From Elusimicrobiota bacterium (GTDB lineage Bacteria > Elusimicrobiota > Elusimicrobia > UBA1565 > UBA9628), in the NCBI GenBank assembly GCA_027452025.1, contig DAIDHI010000022.1, forward strand, positions 1 through 64,000: 64,000 nt of DNA, in the 5' to 3' direction. Positions 1-12,480 of the stretch are shown here, piece after piece. The notes beneath the pieces are model-generated. The model made no database searches. It saw only the letters and a list, made by a program, of their open reading frames with translations, and had not been told where the DNA came from. Position numbers and translations under genes: made by a program. Position 1 is the first letter of the stretch. Each line of letters begins with the position of its first letter.

Positions 1-257
1 GGCGCGGCGGCGCCGGAGGCCCCCGTTGCCGCGACGGAGGACGCCGGCGCGGCCGACGCCTGTCCGATCGGATTGCGCAGCTTCTGGCGGTCGGGCACGC
101 CCCAAAGCCCCATGCCGTCGGTGCGGCGGCGCACCCTCATCGTCAGCTGCCGCCGCGTCACTTGATTGAGATGGCTCCACCAGACATAGTAGCCCACGGC
201 CGGAATCGCCAGGATCAGCACCAGGAGCGGGACCATCGAGCTGTTCTTGGCGGCCAT
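1..257 (-). CDS. Partial membrane-anchored protein downstream of pilO (3' end outside window)
   Basis: This reading frame opens at an ATG at 257 and stays open to the window edge, so the C-terminus is missing. It is absent from the ORF track because it has no stop here. The first ~85 residues contain one hydrophobic segment (about residues 9-27, MVPLLVLILAIPAVGYY) followed by a basic stretch and then an Ala/Pro/Ser-rich stretch. The ATG overlaps the pilO-like stop codon (TGATG), so it is translationally coupled to the pilus genes. Its position suits a PilP-like or other pilus accessory protein, but I see no diagnostic motif and leave it unnamed. Confidence 0.6.
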   Translation of the reverse strand, partial: MAAKNSSMVPLLVLILAIPAVGYYVWWSHLNQVTRRQLTMRVRRRTDGMGLWGVPDRQKLRNPIGQASAAPASSVAATGASGAAA

Positions 258-886
258 CAGAGCCCCGGCCTCCTCCCCGGAAGGATGGTGCTGACGGCGC
301 AGTCCACCTTGATCGTGCCGATGTCCTGGTCGCGGCCGGAGATCTTGTGCAGCTCAAGCGATGTGACCTGGAGCGCGAGCGCGCCGTCCTCCAGGCGGTT
401 GAGCCAGGACACGAGCTTCCCAAAGCGCGTCGTCGTGGTGAAATGGACGGTCTGAAGGACGTAGCCTTGGGCCGCCTGCTCCTCCGGAGGGCTCATCGAT
501 TCCGGCACGAGGCCCTCCGCGTTGAGGCTGCCTCGGATCTGATCGATGAGCCAGCCGCTGCGATCGGAGCCGGCCCCCAGGGCCGTGTTGACGGCGTCGA
601 GCTGCTGACGCAGGGCGTTGTAGCGGTCGGCATAGCGCGCCGTCGCGCGAGCCACGCCGATGCGCCGGTCAAGCATCTGCCTCCTCGTCGCCGCCGCAGA
701 GTAAAAGAAGTGATAACTGAGAAACACCGCCGCCAAGCCGAGCCCCGCGATGCGGCCGAAGCGGCCCGCGCCGCGCTCGCGCAGCGCCGTCGAGGCCGCC
801 TCGATTTCCCTCTGCGCCGCCAGGACCGCCTGGTTGAGCAGCTTCTGGACGTCGATGTTGCCCGCCCCCCCCTCGGCCGCGCTCAT
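257..886 (-). CDS. pilO: PilO-like type IV pilus inner-membrane protein
   Basis: The 209-residue protein has a cytoplasmic N-terminus, one transmembrane helix (about residues 46-64), a periplasmic coiled region (residues ~70-110) and a small alpha/beta domain. This is the bitopic architecture of PilO/GspM, which forms the inner-membrane alignment complex of the type IV pilus with PilN. The start codon overlaps the stop of the upstream pilM-like gene by four bases (ATGA). Direct similarity is low, as is usual for PilO, so the name rests on architecture plus position after a PilM/PilN protein. A GspM-like role in type II secretion is the alternative. Confidence 0.65.
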   Translation of the reverse strand: MSAAEGGAGNIDVQKLLNQAVLAAQREIEAASTALRERGAGRFGRIAGLGLAAVFLSYHFFYSAAATRRQMLDRRIGVARATARYADRYNALRQQLDAVNTALGAGSDRSGWLIDQIRGSLNAEGLVPESMSPPEEQAAQGYVLQTVHFTTTTRFGKLVSWLNRLEDGALALQVTSLELHKISGRDQDIGTIKVDCAVSTILPGRRPGL

Positions 887-2523
887 GATCTTGGCTTGCC
901 CGTCATGGTGAATGTGGTGCGATTTTCCAAACTTTTGGCGAGCTCCTCCGGAGACAGGCTGCGCCCGGGATCGCTCGGCATCTCGTGGCCGGAGAGCGTC
1001 ACCTGGAGGTCCGCAAAGAGCCGGCCCACCCCGCTCGTCTTGAGAAGGGCCTCCCGGAACTGGTAGGGCATGGCCTGCTCCTCCGAGACCGAGGCGCCGG
1101 AGGCGTTGCCGCTGAGCTGGAGCGTCGAGTTATCCATCGCCGAAGGCGCGCCCGCCTGGAGGGGCGGCTGAATCGTGACCTGCGTCAGCCACACCTTCTC
1201 GGGGAGGCTGTCGACGATGTCCTTGAGCAGGGAGATCATCTTGGGACGAGAGGCGCTGGTGAACATCTGGCCCGCCGAAACCTGCTGCTGCATCGTGTCG
1301 AGCATCTGCTCGATCTGCGTCGAGCTCTTGCCCGCAAAAATCGCTTCGAGCTGGGGATTGCGCTTGAGATGCGACAGCTGCCTCGCCTTGACCGCGCACA
1401 ACGCGTTCTCGAAAAGGCCCAGGACCAAGAACAGGGCGGCGAGCGTCCCGCAGGCGACGGAGACGTCCCGGGCGACGCGCTTCTCCTCATCGGTGACGCG
1501 GCCCACGCGGCCCAAGTCGAGAGCCATCGACGACGAGGCCACGGAGCGCAGGGACGCTCCTATCGCCGCGTAGCCTCCCCAGTCCGCGGCCTTGATGCCG
1601 AGCATGGCCGCCGTGTCCTGCACCTCGGCGCGCGCGCCCGTCTCCTGGCCGAACGCTTCCGCCCATTGCGCCAGGGCCGTGCCCTGCCCGCTGACGCGCA
1701 GACGGCCGATGGCGCCGACGGCGAGATTCTTCTGCGCGAAGGCGACGCAGCCGGCGAGGTCCACCTTGCGCAGGTCGTTGACGGTGGCCTGCGGGCCCAG
1801 GAAGAGCTCGCGGAAAAAGACCGGAATGCCGCGATCGGCCAGGAGGATGCGTATGTTGCCCCCGTCGAAGTGGACCTGCCCGAAGGCCTGCGCCGCGCCC
1901 TCCTTGTCGAGCATGTCCCAGACCCGCAGCACGGAGCACGGCGCCACCTCCATCGCGATGAGCTTGAGCCCGAGCGCATCGAGCAGGGCCGTGACGTTGG
2001 TGAGATTGCGCTTCTGCGTGACGGCGATGAGGGCGGCCTGGCGCGGCTTGTTGGCCGCGTCGGCGGCCAGGGGCGCGACCTGGAAGTCGTGGGAGAGCTG
2101 GTCGAAGGGGACCGGTATGTATTTCTTGGCCTCGAGCGGGACGGCCGACTTCCAGTACTTTCGGTCGATGGCGGGCATGGCGAAATAACGCAGGAGCCCG
2201 AGATGGTGGGACAGCGTGACGACGACGTCCTTGGCGCCCCAGCGGATTTGAGACATCGACGTCTTGATGACGGCGGCGAGCTTGGCCGTATCGTTGAGGA
2301 AATCGGTGTTGAGCGTGGCCGTCGACAGCCCCCCCGCGGTCTTCGAGGCGTCGAGCTGCGGCAGCGGGATTCGCACCAAGTGGTCGACGCGGACGCGCCC
2401 CTTCTCCAGGCGCGTCTCAGAGACGTAGATGGTCTCGGGGCTCAGGAAGAGCCCCAGGCAGTGCGACGTTTTCGGGGTGCTGGTCCCGAAGGCGAGCCGC
2501 TCGATGACGTCGTCGATTGCCAT
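883..2523 (-). CDS. pilM: Fused PilM-PilN type IV pilus assembly protein
   Basis: I place the start at 2523 (MAIDDVIERL) and not at the longer ORF start at 2739. The extra 72 residues are Arg-rich shadow sequence, and the 2523 ATG overlaps the upstream stop as TAATG. The resulting 546-residue protein has an N-terminal actin-like PilM fold (residues ~20-330, including FKxAxPLEAKKYIPxPxDQ-like sequence around residue 110). A single transmembrane helix follows at about 350-375, then a PilN-like periplasmic part containing LLKDIVDSLPEKVWLTQV. PilM and PilN are normally separate proteins, so this is a natural fusion. It would link the cytoplasmic ATPase side to the inner-membrane PilN/PilO complex. 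Confidence 0.75.
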   Translation of the reverse strand: MAIDDVIERLAFGTSTPKTSHCLGLFLSPETIYVSETRLEKGRVRVDHLVRIPLPQLDASKTAGGLSTATLNTDFLNDTAKLAAVIKTSMSQIRWGAKDVVVTLSHHLGLLRYFAMPAIDRKYWKSAVPLEAKKYIPVPFDQLSHDFQVAPLAADAANKPRQAALIAVTQKRNLTNVTALLDALGLKLIAMEVAPCSVLRVWDMLDKEGAAQAFGQVHFDGGNIRILLADRGIPVFFRELFLGPQATVNDLRKVDLAGCVAFAQKNLAVGAIGRLRVSGQGTALAQWAEAFGQETGARAEVQDTAAMLGIKAADWGGYAAIGASLRSVASSSMALDLGRVGRVTDEEKRVARDVSVACGTLAALFLVLGLFENALCAVKARQLSHLKRNPQLEAIFAGKSSTQIEQMLDTMQQQVSAGQMFTSASRPKMISLLKDIVDSLPEKVWLTQVTIQPPLQAGAPSAMDNSTLQLSGNASGASVSEEQAMPYQFREALLKTSGVGRLFADLQVTLSGHEMPSDPGRSLSPEELAKSLENRTTFTMTGKPRS

Positions 2524-4349
2524 TACCGCCCCTTGTCCAGCGCGACCTCGACCTTGTAGGAGGCCGTGTCGTCGATCTGCGAACGGACCGTCAGCTTCTT
2601 GGGATCGATCTGATACTTGTTGATGAGAAGGCCGGCGACCATCTGCGCGCGGCGTTCGGCAAGCCCCGCGGCGTCGTTCTCGGAGGACTGCGCGTAGCCC
2701 GTGACGGTCACGCTCTGCGCGGGAGAGGCCGCCATCCACCGCGCGATGCGCGCCAGGCTATTCTCGCCGGCCGGCGTCAACTGATGGGTGCCTTGGCGGA
2801 AAGTCAGCACGAGATCGGCCGCCGACGGCTTGGCCGGCAGGCTCCGGCCGGCGGGCTTGGCCGCCGCAGCCGCCTTTCGGCGGGCCCGCGCCTTGCGGCT
2901 CTTGCGCGAGGCTTCAGGGGCGAGGGCTTTGCGCGCGGGCGTCCGGACGGGGCTTCGGCGCGCGACTCTGACGCGCCGCGGCGCGACGCGGTGCGCCACC
3001 GTCAGGACAGGCTTGGCCCGCGCTTGCTCCTTTATAAGGGGAGCGGCCGGCGCCGGCGCCAGGTCGGCCGGCGGCGCCCCGGAGCCGAGCGTGGAAGGCA
3101 GCTGCCCGGAGGCGTTGAGGACCTCGATCCAGCGATGCAGGGTGCGCTGGCGATTGCGCCCGTCGGTCGCCGTCAGCACGCACTCGTAGCGCCCGGCGGG
3201 CAGCGGCGGGCCGAAGAAGTTGCGCCGCCCGTTCCAATAGATCTGGTGGAAGACGGGGCTGCCTCCGACGACCTCCTGGATCGGCGCGAGGTCGCGCTCG
3301 GAGGAGACCGAGGGCGCCAGCAGCTGGAAGCGCCAGGAGCTCAGGCCCGACGGAGGGTCCTGCACGGAAAACTCGATGACCGCCCCCTCGTCGCGGTCCG
3401 GCCGGATGGCATCCGGATAGATGCCCAGGGAAAGCGGAGGCCCGGCATCGTCGCCCAGCATGGCGTCGGCGGAAAGGCTCATGGGCGTGTCGTAGGCGAA
3501 GAGGACGATGACACCGCGGAAATTCATGAGGGGGCGCGGGATGTCCACCTGCGAATTGAGGAGGTTGACGCTGACGCGAACCGGCGCCACGCCGGCCGCG
3601 AGCAGATGGGCGGAGATGCCCATCGTCCGGCGCATGTCGATGATCTTGGCGTCGCCCATCGGCGTGCCTTCGGGCAGTATGGCGACCTGCGCCTCGCCCA
3701 GCCCAAACGCCACCTTCGTCAAAGCGTCCAGGATCTTGATGGCGTCTTTCTGGAACGCGATGCCGTCTTGGAACAGCAGCGGCGACGGGATCGCAATCGC
3801 CTGGGGGTCGCCGTTTTGCATGAGCAGCATGCGGATCTGCGGCCGCTCCTTGAGCTGCCGCAGCCCGGTCTCCAGCATCCCGCGGATCTTGGTCCGGATC
3901 TCCGTCTTCATCAGGGCCCGGTCGGGCGGCGGGGCCGGGGCGGCCGCGGGAGCCGCCGGTTGGGGCGCGGCGGGCGCGGCTGCGGGCCCCGCGCCCATGG
4001 GCTCGGCGATGACGCGGTCTGGACGCAGCGTCACCGGCTCTCGCGGCGTCTTTTGATCCGGGTTCATCCGCCGGGAAATCAGATTCAAGTATTCATTGGC
4101 CAGCGAACGCTCCGCGGGATCGCCCTTGGTCAGCACCTCCATCAGGCTGTCCATGGCCTGCGTGTCTTGGCCCTTCTCGTAGTAGCGAATGCCCATTTGC
4201 ATGTCCCGGCTGAGTCCCGACAGCGATTCCTGGGACGCTTCCTGCGCCGCGGCAAGACCCGTTCCCAGCCCGAAGACCGAGACGGCCGCCGCCAGCGCCA
4301 AGGCGCGCGCCCAGGCCATGCGAATCGGACGACCCATGCGGCCAGGCAC
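2523..4349 (-). CDS. OmpA-family envelope protein with N-terminal repeat-like region
   Basis: The 608-residue protein starts with a signal peptide. ATGs at 4349, 4337 and 4319 are all possible, and the last gives the most typical signal sequence (MAWARALALAAAV). Residues ~40-85 look like a TPR-type helical pair (MQMGIRYYEKGQDTQAMDSL). The middle is a beta-rich region with Pro/Ala linkers. The last ~110 residues are an OmpA-like peptidoglycan-binding domain (TPAGENSLARIARWM, VTVTGYAQ, LAERRAQMVAGLL). It lies directly upstream of, and overlaps, the PilM-PilN gene, so it may be an envelope anchor for the pilus machine. That role is inferred from context. Confidence 0.75.
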   Translation of the reverse strand: MPGRMGRPIRMAWARALALAAAVSVFGLGTGLAAAQEASQESLSGLSRDMQMGIRYYEKGQDTQAMDSLMEVLTKGDPAERSLANEYLNLISRRMNPDQKTPREPVTLRPDRVIAEPMGAGPAAAPAAPQPAAPAAAPAPPPDRALMKTEIRTKIRGMLETGLRQLKERPQIRMLLMQNGDPQAIAIPSPLLFQDGIAFQKDAIKILDALTKVAFGLGEAQVAILPEGTPMGDAKIIDMRRTMGISAHLLAAGVAPVRVSVNLLNSQVDIPRPLMNFRGVIVLFAYDTPMSLSADAMLGDDAGPPLSLGIYPDAIRPDRDEGAVIEFSVQDPPSGLSSWRFQLLAPSVSSERDLAPIQEVVGGSPVFHQIYWNGRRNFFGPPLPAGRYECVLTATDGRNRQRTLHRWIEVLNASGQLPSTLGSGAPPADLAPAPAAPLIKEQARAKPVLTVAHRVAPRRVRVARRSPVRTPARKALAPEASRKSRKARARRKAAAAAKPAGRSLPAKPSAADLVLTFRQGTHQLTPAGENSLARIARWMAASPAQSVTVTGYAQSSENDAAGLAERRAQMVAGLLINKYQIDPKKLTVRSQIDDTASYKVEVALDKGR

Positions 4350-4403
4350 GGGAAATATCTAGCGTTTAATCGTTTCTGAATTATTACGACCGGAGCGGGA
4401 CTA

Positions 4404-6947
4404 TTAGGAGCCGGCGAGGATCTTGAGCCGCTGCTGGAGCCCGGAATTGGCGGGGTCCAGGGAGACGGCCGCCCGCATCTGGCCCAGCGCGTCCGCGCGC
4501 CGGCCCAAGGCCCAATAGTCCTCGGCGAGGTTGGCGTGGGCCCAAGGATCGGCGGCGTCGCGGGCGACGGCCCATTCCAGGGGAGCCAAGGCGTCCGCGG
4601 CGCGGCCGCGGGCCAGCAGCACGCTGCCTAGGAGCAGCCGCGCCCGCGCGGAGGCCGGCAGGGCCCCGGCCGTGCGGCCGGCCAGGGCGAGGGTGGCGTC
4701 TGAGTAATCGTGGCGGGCGATGCGGCCCTCGACGTCGCGCAGGCCGTCCAGGGCGGAGAGGACGGCGGGGCGGTGCCCCAGGTTCCGAGACAGAGCGGCG
4801 AGGTTGCGCTGCGCAACGACGAGGTTCGGCGCGAGCATCAGGGCCTGCGTGTAGGCGCGCTCGGCGTCCGCGAAGCGGCGGCGCAGGGAATAAAGATATC
4901 CGAGGTTGTTCCAATGGTTCGGGTTGTCCGGGAAGAAGTGCACGGCGCGCTCGAGGAGATAGAGCGCCGCGTCGCCGTAGCGCGCGGGATCGCGCAGGTA
5001 GATGTTGCCCAGGCTGTCGTAGATCTGCGGCGAGACCGGATTGATGAGCCAAGACTCGCGGAAATTGTCGACGGCGGCGTCCCAATGCCCCAGATGCGCC
5101 CCCTCGATGGTCGCGATGTTGAAGTAGATCTCGTCGTAGCCGGCGTTGGCTCGCAAGGCGTCGCGGTAGGCCGCCACGGCCTCGGGAAAGCGCTGTGCCC
5201 GGGCGTAGGAGTTGCCGAGCTCGTAGATCGCGTTGACTTCCGGGGGGCCGACGCGCTTGGAGGTCTCCAGCTCGCGCTGCGCGGCGGGCAAGTCGCCCTC
5301 GCGCACGAGCTTGAAGCCCGCGAAATAGTGGACCTCGCGCAGCCAGACGCAGCTCCAGTAGCCGGCGATGCCGGCGAGCAGGAGGAGCGCGGCCGGGCGC
5401 AAGGCTCGCGGCCAGCGCGCGGCGCCGGCCCTTGCCCCCTCCGGCTGCGGCGCCGGAGGCTCGGAAAACCCCATCGCCGTGCCGGCGGCCCACCAGAACA
5501 GGAAGGCCGGCACCGCGAAGTGGAGCGAGACGTTGAGCAGATTATCGACGAGCATTCCGGCCGCGCCGGCGACGGCCGCGGCCGGAAGCCAGGCGTCGCG
5601 ACGGTCGAAGTGGGTCTTGGCCGCGCGGAAGAAGTCCGCCCAAAGCCAGAAGAAGACCCCGAGGCCGAGAAGGCCGGTCTGCGAGAAGACCTCGAGGATC
5701 TCGTTGTGGGCGTTATTGGCGTGGGTGCGCATCGTGCGGAAAAAGTCCAGCGCGTTGAGGACCGGGCCCTGATAGAACGGGTAGAACAGCTCGAAGCAGC
5801 CGAATCCCTTGCCCGTGATCGGGTTCTCCTTGCCCATCAGCCAAGCGCACAGCCAGATGAGACGCCGCTGATGCCAGGGGCTGTAGGGCGCGGCGCCGGC
5901 CACGGGCGAGACGATGGCCGACATCTCGCGGATGCGCCCGAGCACGCTCGGGGCGTAGCCGCCCACCAGGCTCTGCGGCCAAAACAGCGCCAGCAGCAGG
6001 CCCAAACCGAAGAGCAGGCCGGCCGGCCTGGCCTGCTCGGACAGCGCCGCTCGGGTCTGCGAGGACGCCGCCAGGACGGCGAGCGCCACGATCGCGCCCA
6101 CCCAGGAGGAACGGGTCAGGCTGCAGAGGAGGGCGGCCTCGAGAGTCAGCGCCAGCACGGCGTAGACCAGCCGGCGGCCGCCCTTGGCGCGCAAGAAGAG
6201 AGCCGCGGCGAAGGGAAGCAGGATGACGTTGAAGGACGAAAGGAAGTTCGGGTTGCCGAAGGTGGAGACCGAGCGGCCGCCGTAGGGATCGAGCGTGTGC
6301 GGCCAAATGAACTCGAGGTTGAAGTACTGGCACACGCCGTAGGCGGAGGCCAAGAAACCGGCCAGGAGCGCCAGATGGATCCAATCGGAGGCCTTCTCGC
6401 GGCGGCAGAGCCACCAGGCCGACACGAGCCCCCCCGTCCACAGCAGCGCGCCGTAGCCGTCCCAGACGTGGCCCCAGATGTCGGCCGCCGGGGCCCCGGG
6501 CCCGCGCAGCTGGGGAAAGGCTGTCCACAGCAGGCCCCAGACGAGCGCCAGAGCGACCCAGCCCTCAAGCCTCGGAGGCTGCGAGTCGGGGTTTCGACGC
6601 GCGGCGGCCGCGGCCAGGTAGAAAGGCGCGAGCACGTTCGAGACGAGAAATACGGCGCTGCGAAGGCCTTCCCAGGCGATCGGCGGCCGGAAGAACGCCC
6701 GGTGGCCCACATAGGAGACGGCCCAGCTCAGGGCGCAGACCGCGACCCAGGCGCCCAAGGGAGCGTCGAGGGGCGTGCGCGGCCAGGAGGCGCCCGGCTC
6801 AAGCCACGCCAGCGCGGCCAGCGCCAGCAGCGAGACGTTGAGCAGGCAGATCTGGGTGACGTAGGGATTGCGGGTGAGATTGGTGAAGAAGAGCAGGGGG
6901 CTGGCGAAAAAGCAGAGGACCAGCAGCGCGCGGCGGGCCTGCGTCAC
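4404..6947 (-). CDS. O-antigen ligase/polymerase family membrane protein with C-terminal TPRs
   Basis: The 847-residue protein has a multi-helix membrane part (residues ~1-510). This carries the Wzy_C/O-antigen ligase signature region, including GKGFGCFELFYPFYQG and THANNAHNEILEVFSQTGLLG in the large periplasmic loop. The C-terminal third is a run of tetratricopeptide repeats (for example YELGNSYARAQRFPEAVAAY and WNNLGYLYSLRRRFADAERAY). Ligase-TPR fusions are widespread and may act in glycan ligation, polymerisation or protein O-glycosylation, such as pilin glycosylation. The pilus neighbours make the last possible, but the substrate cannot be read from sequence. Confidence 0.8.
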   Translation of the reverse strand: MTQARRALLVLCFFASPLLFFTNLTRNPYVTQICLLNVSLLALAALAWLEPGASWPRTPLDAPLGAWVAVCALSWAVSYVGHRAFFRPPIAWEGLRSAVFLVSNVLAPFYLAAAAARRNPDSQPPRLEGWVALALVWGLLWTAFPQLRGPGAPAADIWGHVWDGYGALLWTGGLVSAWWLCRREKASDWIHLALLAGFLASAYGVCQYFNLEFIWPHTLDPYGGRSVSTFGNPNFLSSFNVILLPFAAALFLRAKGGRRLVYAVLALTLEAALLCSLTRSSWVGAIVALAVLAASSQTRAALSEQARPAGLLFGLGLLLALFWPQSLVGGYAPSVLGRIREMSAIVSPVAGAAPYSPWHQRRLIWLCAWLMGKENPITGKGFGCFELFYPFYQGPVLNALDFFRTMRTHANNAHNEILEVFSQTGLLGLGVFFWLWADFFRAAKTHFDRRDAWLPAAAVAGAAGMLVDNLLNVSLHFAVPAFLFWWAAGTAMGFSEPPAPQPEGARAGAARWPRALRPAALLLLAGIAGYWSCVWLREVHYFAGFKLVREGDLPAAQRELETSKRVGPPEVNAIYELGNSYARAQRFPEAVAAYRDALRANAGYDEIYFNIATIEGAHLGHWDAAVDNFRESWLINPVSPQIYDSLGNIYLRDPARYGDAALYLLERAVHFFPDNPNHWNNLGYLYSLRRRFADAERAYTQALMLAPNLVVAQRNLAALSRNLGHRPAVLSALDGLRDVEGRIARHDYSDATLALAGRTAGALPASARARLLLGSVLLARGRAADALAPLEWAVARDAADPWAHANLAEDYWALGRRADALGQMRAAVSLDPANSGLQQRLKILAGS

Positions 6948-6959
6948 GCAGGGATATTA

Positions 6960-7370
6960 CTAGAAAGAGCGGCGGCGGCGAAAGTCGTCCACGCTCAAGG
7001 GCCCGGGACCCAGCTCGCGAAGGACGAGGGCCGCCCCGAGGAGGGCGACGTTCTTCATGAACTGGGCCTGCTGGGCCAGGGCGGCCTGGCTGCTGGCCAA
7101 GTCCCAGAAGTGATGCACGAAGAGAGTGACGGGCACCAGGAAAAGGGCCAGGGCCGTCGCGCCCAGGCGCGTGCGCCAGCCGAGCGCCGCAGACACCCCG
7201 CCGAACACGCAAAGAAGGCCCGAAGCGGGGACGAGGAGCACGGCGGCCGGCACGCCGTTGAGCGACGCCGCCGCGATCGTCTCGATGGAGAAGTGATTGA
7301 GGCCGGAAAGGACGAAGAGCGAGCCAAACATCGCCCGCCCGGCCAAGAGCGTCCAGGACGACGTTCTCAT
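6960..7370 (-). CDS. DoxX family membrane protein
   Basis: This is a 136-residue protein with four hydrophobic segments. It carries the DoxX-like N-terminal pattern RAMFGSLFVLSGLNHF and a central GLLCVFGGVSAALGWRTRLGA segment. DoxX-family proteins are small quinone- or redox-associated membrane proteins of poorly defined function. The gene is 12 bases upstream of the ligase gene and is probably its operon leader. A GGGAGGGG Shine-Dalgarno sequence precedes the ATG. A TATACT -10 element lies at 7392-7397 on the minus strand. Confidence 0.75.
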   Translation of the reverse strand: MRTSSWTLLAGRAMFGSLFVLSGLNHFSIETIAAASLNGVPAAVLLVPASGLLCVFGGVSAALGWRTRLGATALALFLVPVTLFVHHFWDLASSQAALAQQAQFMKNVALLGAALVLRELGPGPLSVDDFRRRRSF

Positions 7371-7477
7371 GTCCCCTCCCTGCGCCGGGCCAGTATACCG
7401 CCGCCGCCCGGAGGGGCTCCACGACGGGCGCGTAACGGGGGCCTTGCGCCCGTCGCCGGCCGCGCTTCAAAAACGAT

Positions 7478-7520
7478 TTACAAGGCCTCTATGGGCCCAC
7501 CGTGCCGCGAGTCCTAGAAT
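7478..7520 (+). promoter_or_regulatory. Promoter of the act-cox operon: 19-base box plus -10 element
   Basis: The box TTACAAGGCCTCTATGGGC (7478-7496) is followed after 18 bases by TAGAAT(C) at 7515-7520. The same arrangement with two substitutions and the same 18-base gap occurs at 19194-19236. No good -35 hexamer is present, and the 3' end of the box occupies the -35 position. This suggests activator- or alternative-sigma-dependent transcription. The rest of the 7371-7538 interval is GC-rich with no gene that I can see. Confidence 0.6.
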
Positions 7521-7538
7521 CGCCGCGACGATGCCCGC

Positions 7539-8185
7539 ATGGCACAACTATTTCCGCCCTCAAGCAACTCGATCGTCAAGGCCGCCTTCGCGGCAGGCGC
7601 GCTCGTGCTGTGCCTTGCCGTCTGGGTCGCCTACCGCGTCGAGCGCACCACCTACTTCACCAAAGCCGGCGTGGCGTGCGAGCAGCCGGTGCCCTTCAGC
7701 CACAAGCACCACGTCTCCGGTCTCGGCATCGACTGCCGCTATTGCCACGTGTCGGCGGAGGATTCCTCCTTCGCCGGCCTGCCGCCGACTCGGACCTGCA
7801 TGACCTGCCACTCGCAGGTCTGGACGCAGGCTCAAATGCTCGCGGCCGTGCGTCGCTCCGCCGAGACGGGCCAAGCCATCGCCTGGACGCGCGTCGACCG
7901 CCTGCCCGACTACGTCTACTTCGACCACAGCATTCACGTGCGCAAGGGCGTCGCCTGCCAGACCTGCCACGGCCGAGTCCAGCGGATGCCCCTGACCTGG
8001 CGCGGCTACCCCTTCCCTTTCCACATGAAGGACTGCCTGGCCTGCCACCGCCATCCCGAGCGTTTCCCCCGGGAAGACGCCGAGTTGGCGCGCTTGAGCC
8101 GCGGTTTCCCCCCCGGCGAGCGCGGCCACGCCGCCGCCCTGGCCGAGCACGTGCGGCTGCTGACCGACTGCTATACCTGCCACCG

Positions 8186-8189
<4 letters not shown>
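7539..8189 (+). CDS. actA: Alternative complex III pentahaem cytochrome c subunit ActA
   Basis: The 216-residue protein has one N-terminal membrane anchor (residues ~12-31) and five haem c motifs in order: CRYCH, CMTCH, CQTCH, CLACH and CYTCH. That is the pentahaem pattern of ActA, the periplasmic cytochrome c7-like subunit of the quinol:cytochrome c/oxidase oxidoreductase ACIII. It is the first gene of the operon. The ATG at 7531 is out of frame, so 7539 (MAQLFPPSSN) is the start. The stop overlaps the actB start (ATGA). Confidence 0.92.
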
Positions 8190-11130
<2,941 letters not shown>

Positions 11131-11134
<4 letters not shown>

Positions 11135-12480
11135 GCGAGGACGCCAAGCGCTTCCTGGCTCCCGGGTGGGACTTCGGCACCGTCACCGACAAGATCTCGT
11201 CGATCATCCTCGGGCCGACGCCCCTGTCGTGGTTCGTGGGCTTCGGCGCGGCCTTCGCGGCGCTGCTGCTGTTCATCTTCGCCGTGTCCGCCACTTTCCT
11301 GCGCGGCATCGGCCTGTGGGGCGTGGGCATTCCCGTCGCCTGGGGCTTCGCCATCGTCAATTTCGTTTGGTGGATCGGCATCGGCCACGCGGGCACGCTG
11401 ATCTCGGCGATCCTGCTGCTGCTCCACCAGAAATGGCGCACCTCCATCAACCGCTTCGCCGAGGCCATGACCCTCTTCGCCGTCGCCTGCGCCGGGACGT
11501 TCCCGCTGCTGCACCTGGGCCGTCCGCAGTTCTTCTACTGGCTGTTCCCCTATCCGGACACGATGGGCCTCTGGCCGCAGTTCCGCAGCCCGCTGGTCTG
11601 GGACGTCTTCGCCGTCTCAACCTACTTCACGGTGTCGCTGCTGTTCTGGTACACCGGGCTCATCCCCGACCTGGCCACGCTGCGCGACACGGCCAAGAGC
11701 AAGCTCGCCAGAGTCGTCTACGGCGTCATGGCCTTCGGCTGGCGCGGAAGCGCGCGGCACTGGCGGCGCTTCGAGACGGCCTACCTGCTCCTCGCCGGCC
11801 TGGCCACTCCGCTGGTCGTCTCCGTGCACAGCGTCGTCAGCTTCGACTTTTCGGTCGCCATCCTGCCCGGCTGGCACAGCCCGATCTTCCCCCCCTATTT
11901 CGTGGCGGGAGCGATCTACTCCGGCTTTTGCATGGTGCTGACCTTGGCGATCCCGCTGCGCTCCCTTTACGGCCTGCACGACTTCATCACCGACGACCAT
12001 CTGGAGCTCTGCGCCAAGCTGATGCTCGCCACCGGGCTGATCGTCGACTACGGCTATGTCATGGAATTCTTCATGGCGTACTACTCCGGCGACATCTACG
12101 AGAAATTCCTGGCCTACAACCGCGCGATGGGCCCCTGCGGCTGGTCGTTCTGGCTGCTCTTCGCGCTCAACATGGTGCTGCTGCAGGCGCTCTGGAGCAG
12201 GCGCGTGCGCCGCAGCGTGCCCACGCTCTTCGTCCTGTCGCTGCTGCTCAATTTCGCCATGTGGATCGAGCGCTACGTCATCGTCGTGGTCAGCCTCACC
12301 CGGGACTTCCTGCCCTCGTCCTGGGGCTATTACGGCGCGACGCGCTTCGACTGGTCGCTGCTCCTCGGCTCTTTCGGCTTGTTCCTCACCTGCTTCTTCC
12401 TCTTCGTGCGCTTCCTGCCGGCGATCTCGATGTCGGAGATGCGCGGGCTCATCGACGAGCGCCAGGAGGCCGGGAAATGA
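11131..12480 (+). CDS. actC: Alternative complex III NrfD-like membrane subunit ActC
   Basis: The 449-residue polytopic protein begins at the ATG at 11131, overlapping the actB stop by four bases. It has about ten hydrophobic helices and NrfD/PsrC family features such as WIGIGHAGTLISAILLLLHQ and HSVVSFDFSVAILPGWHS. ActC is the main quinol-binding membrane subunit and contacts the ActB iron-sulfur subunit. It is part of the tightly overlapping actA-F block. Confidence 0.92.

Noticed and set aside
4710-7517. 935-residue plus-strand ORF opposite the O-antigen ligase gene
   Set aside because: Its composition (Arg/Glu/Gly/Gln-rich, no motifs) is that of an antisense shadow in GC-rich DNA. The minus-strand frame has clear ligase and TPR sequence.
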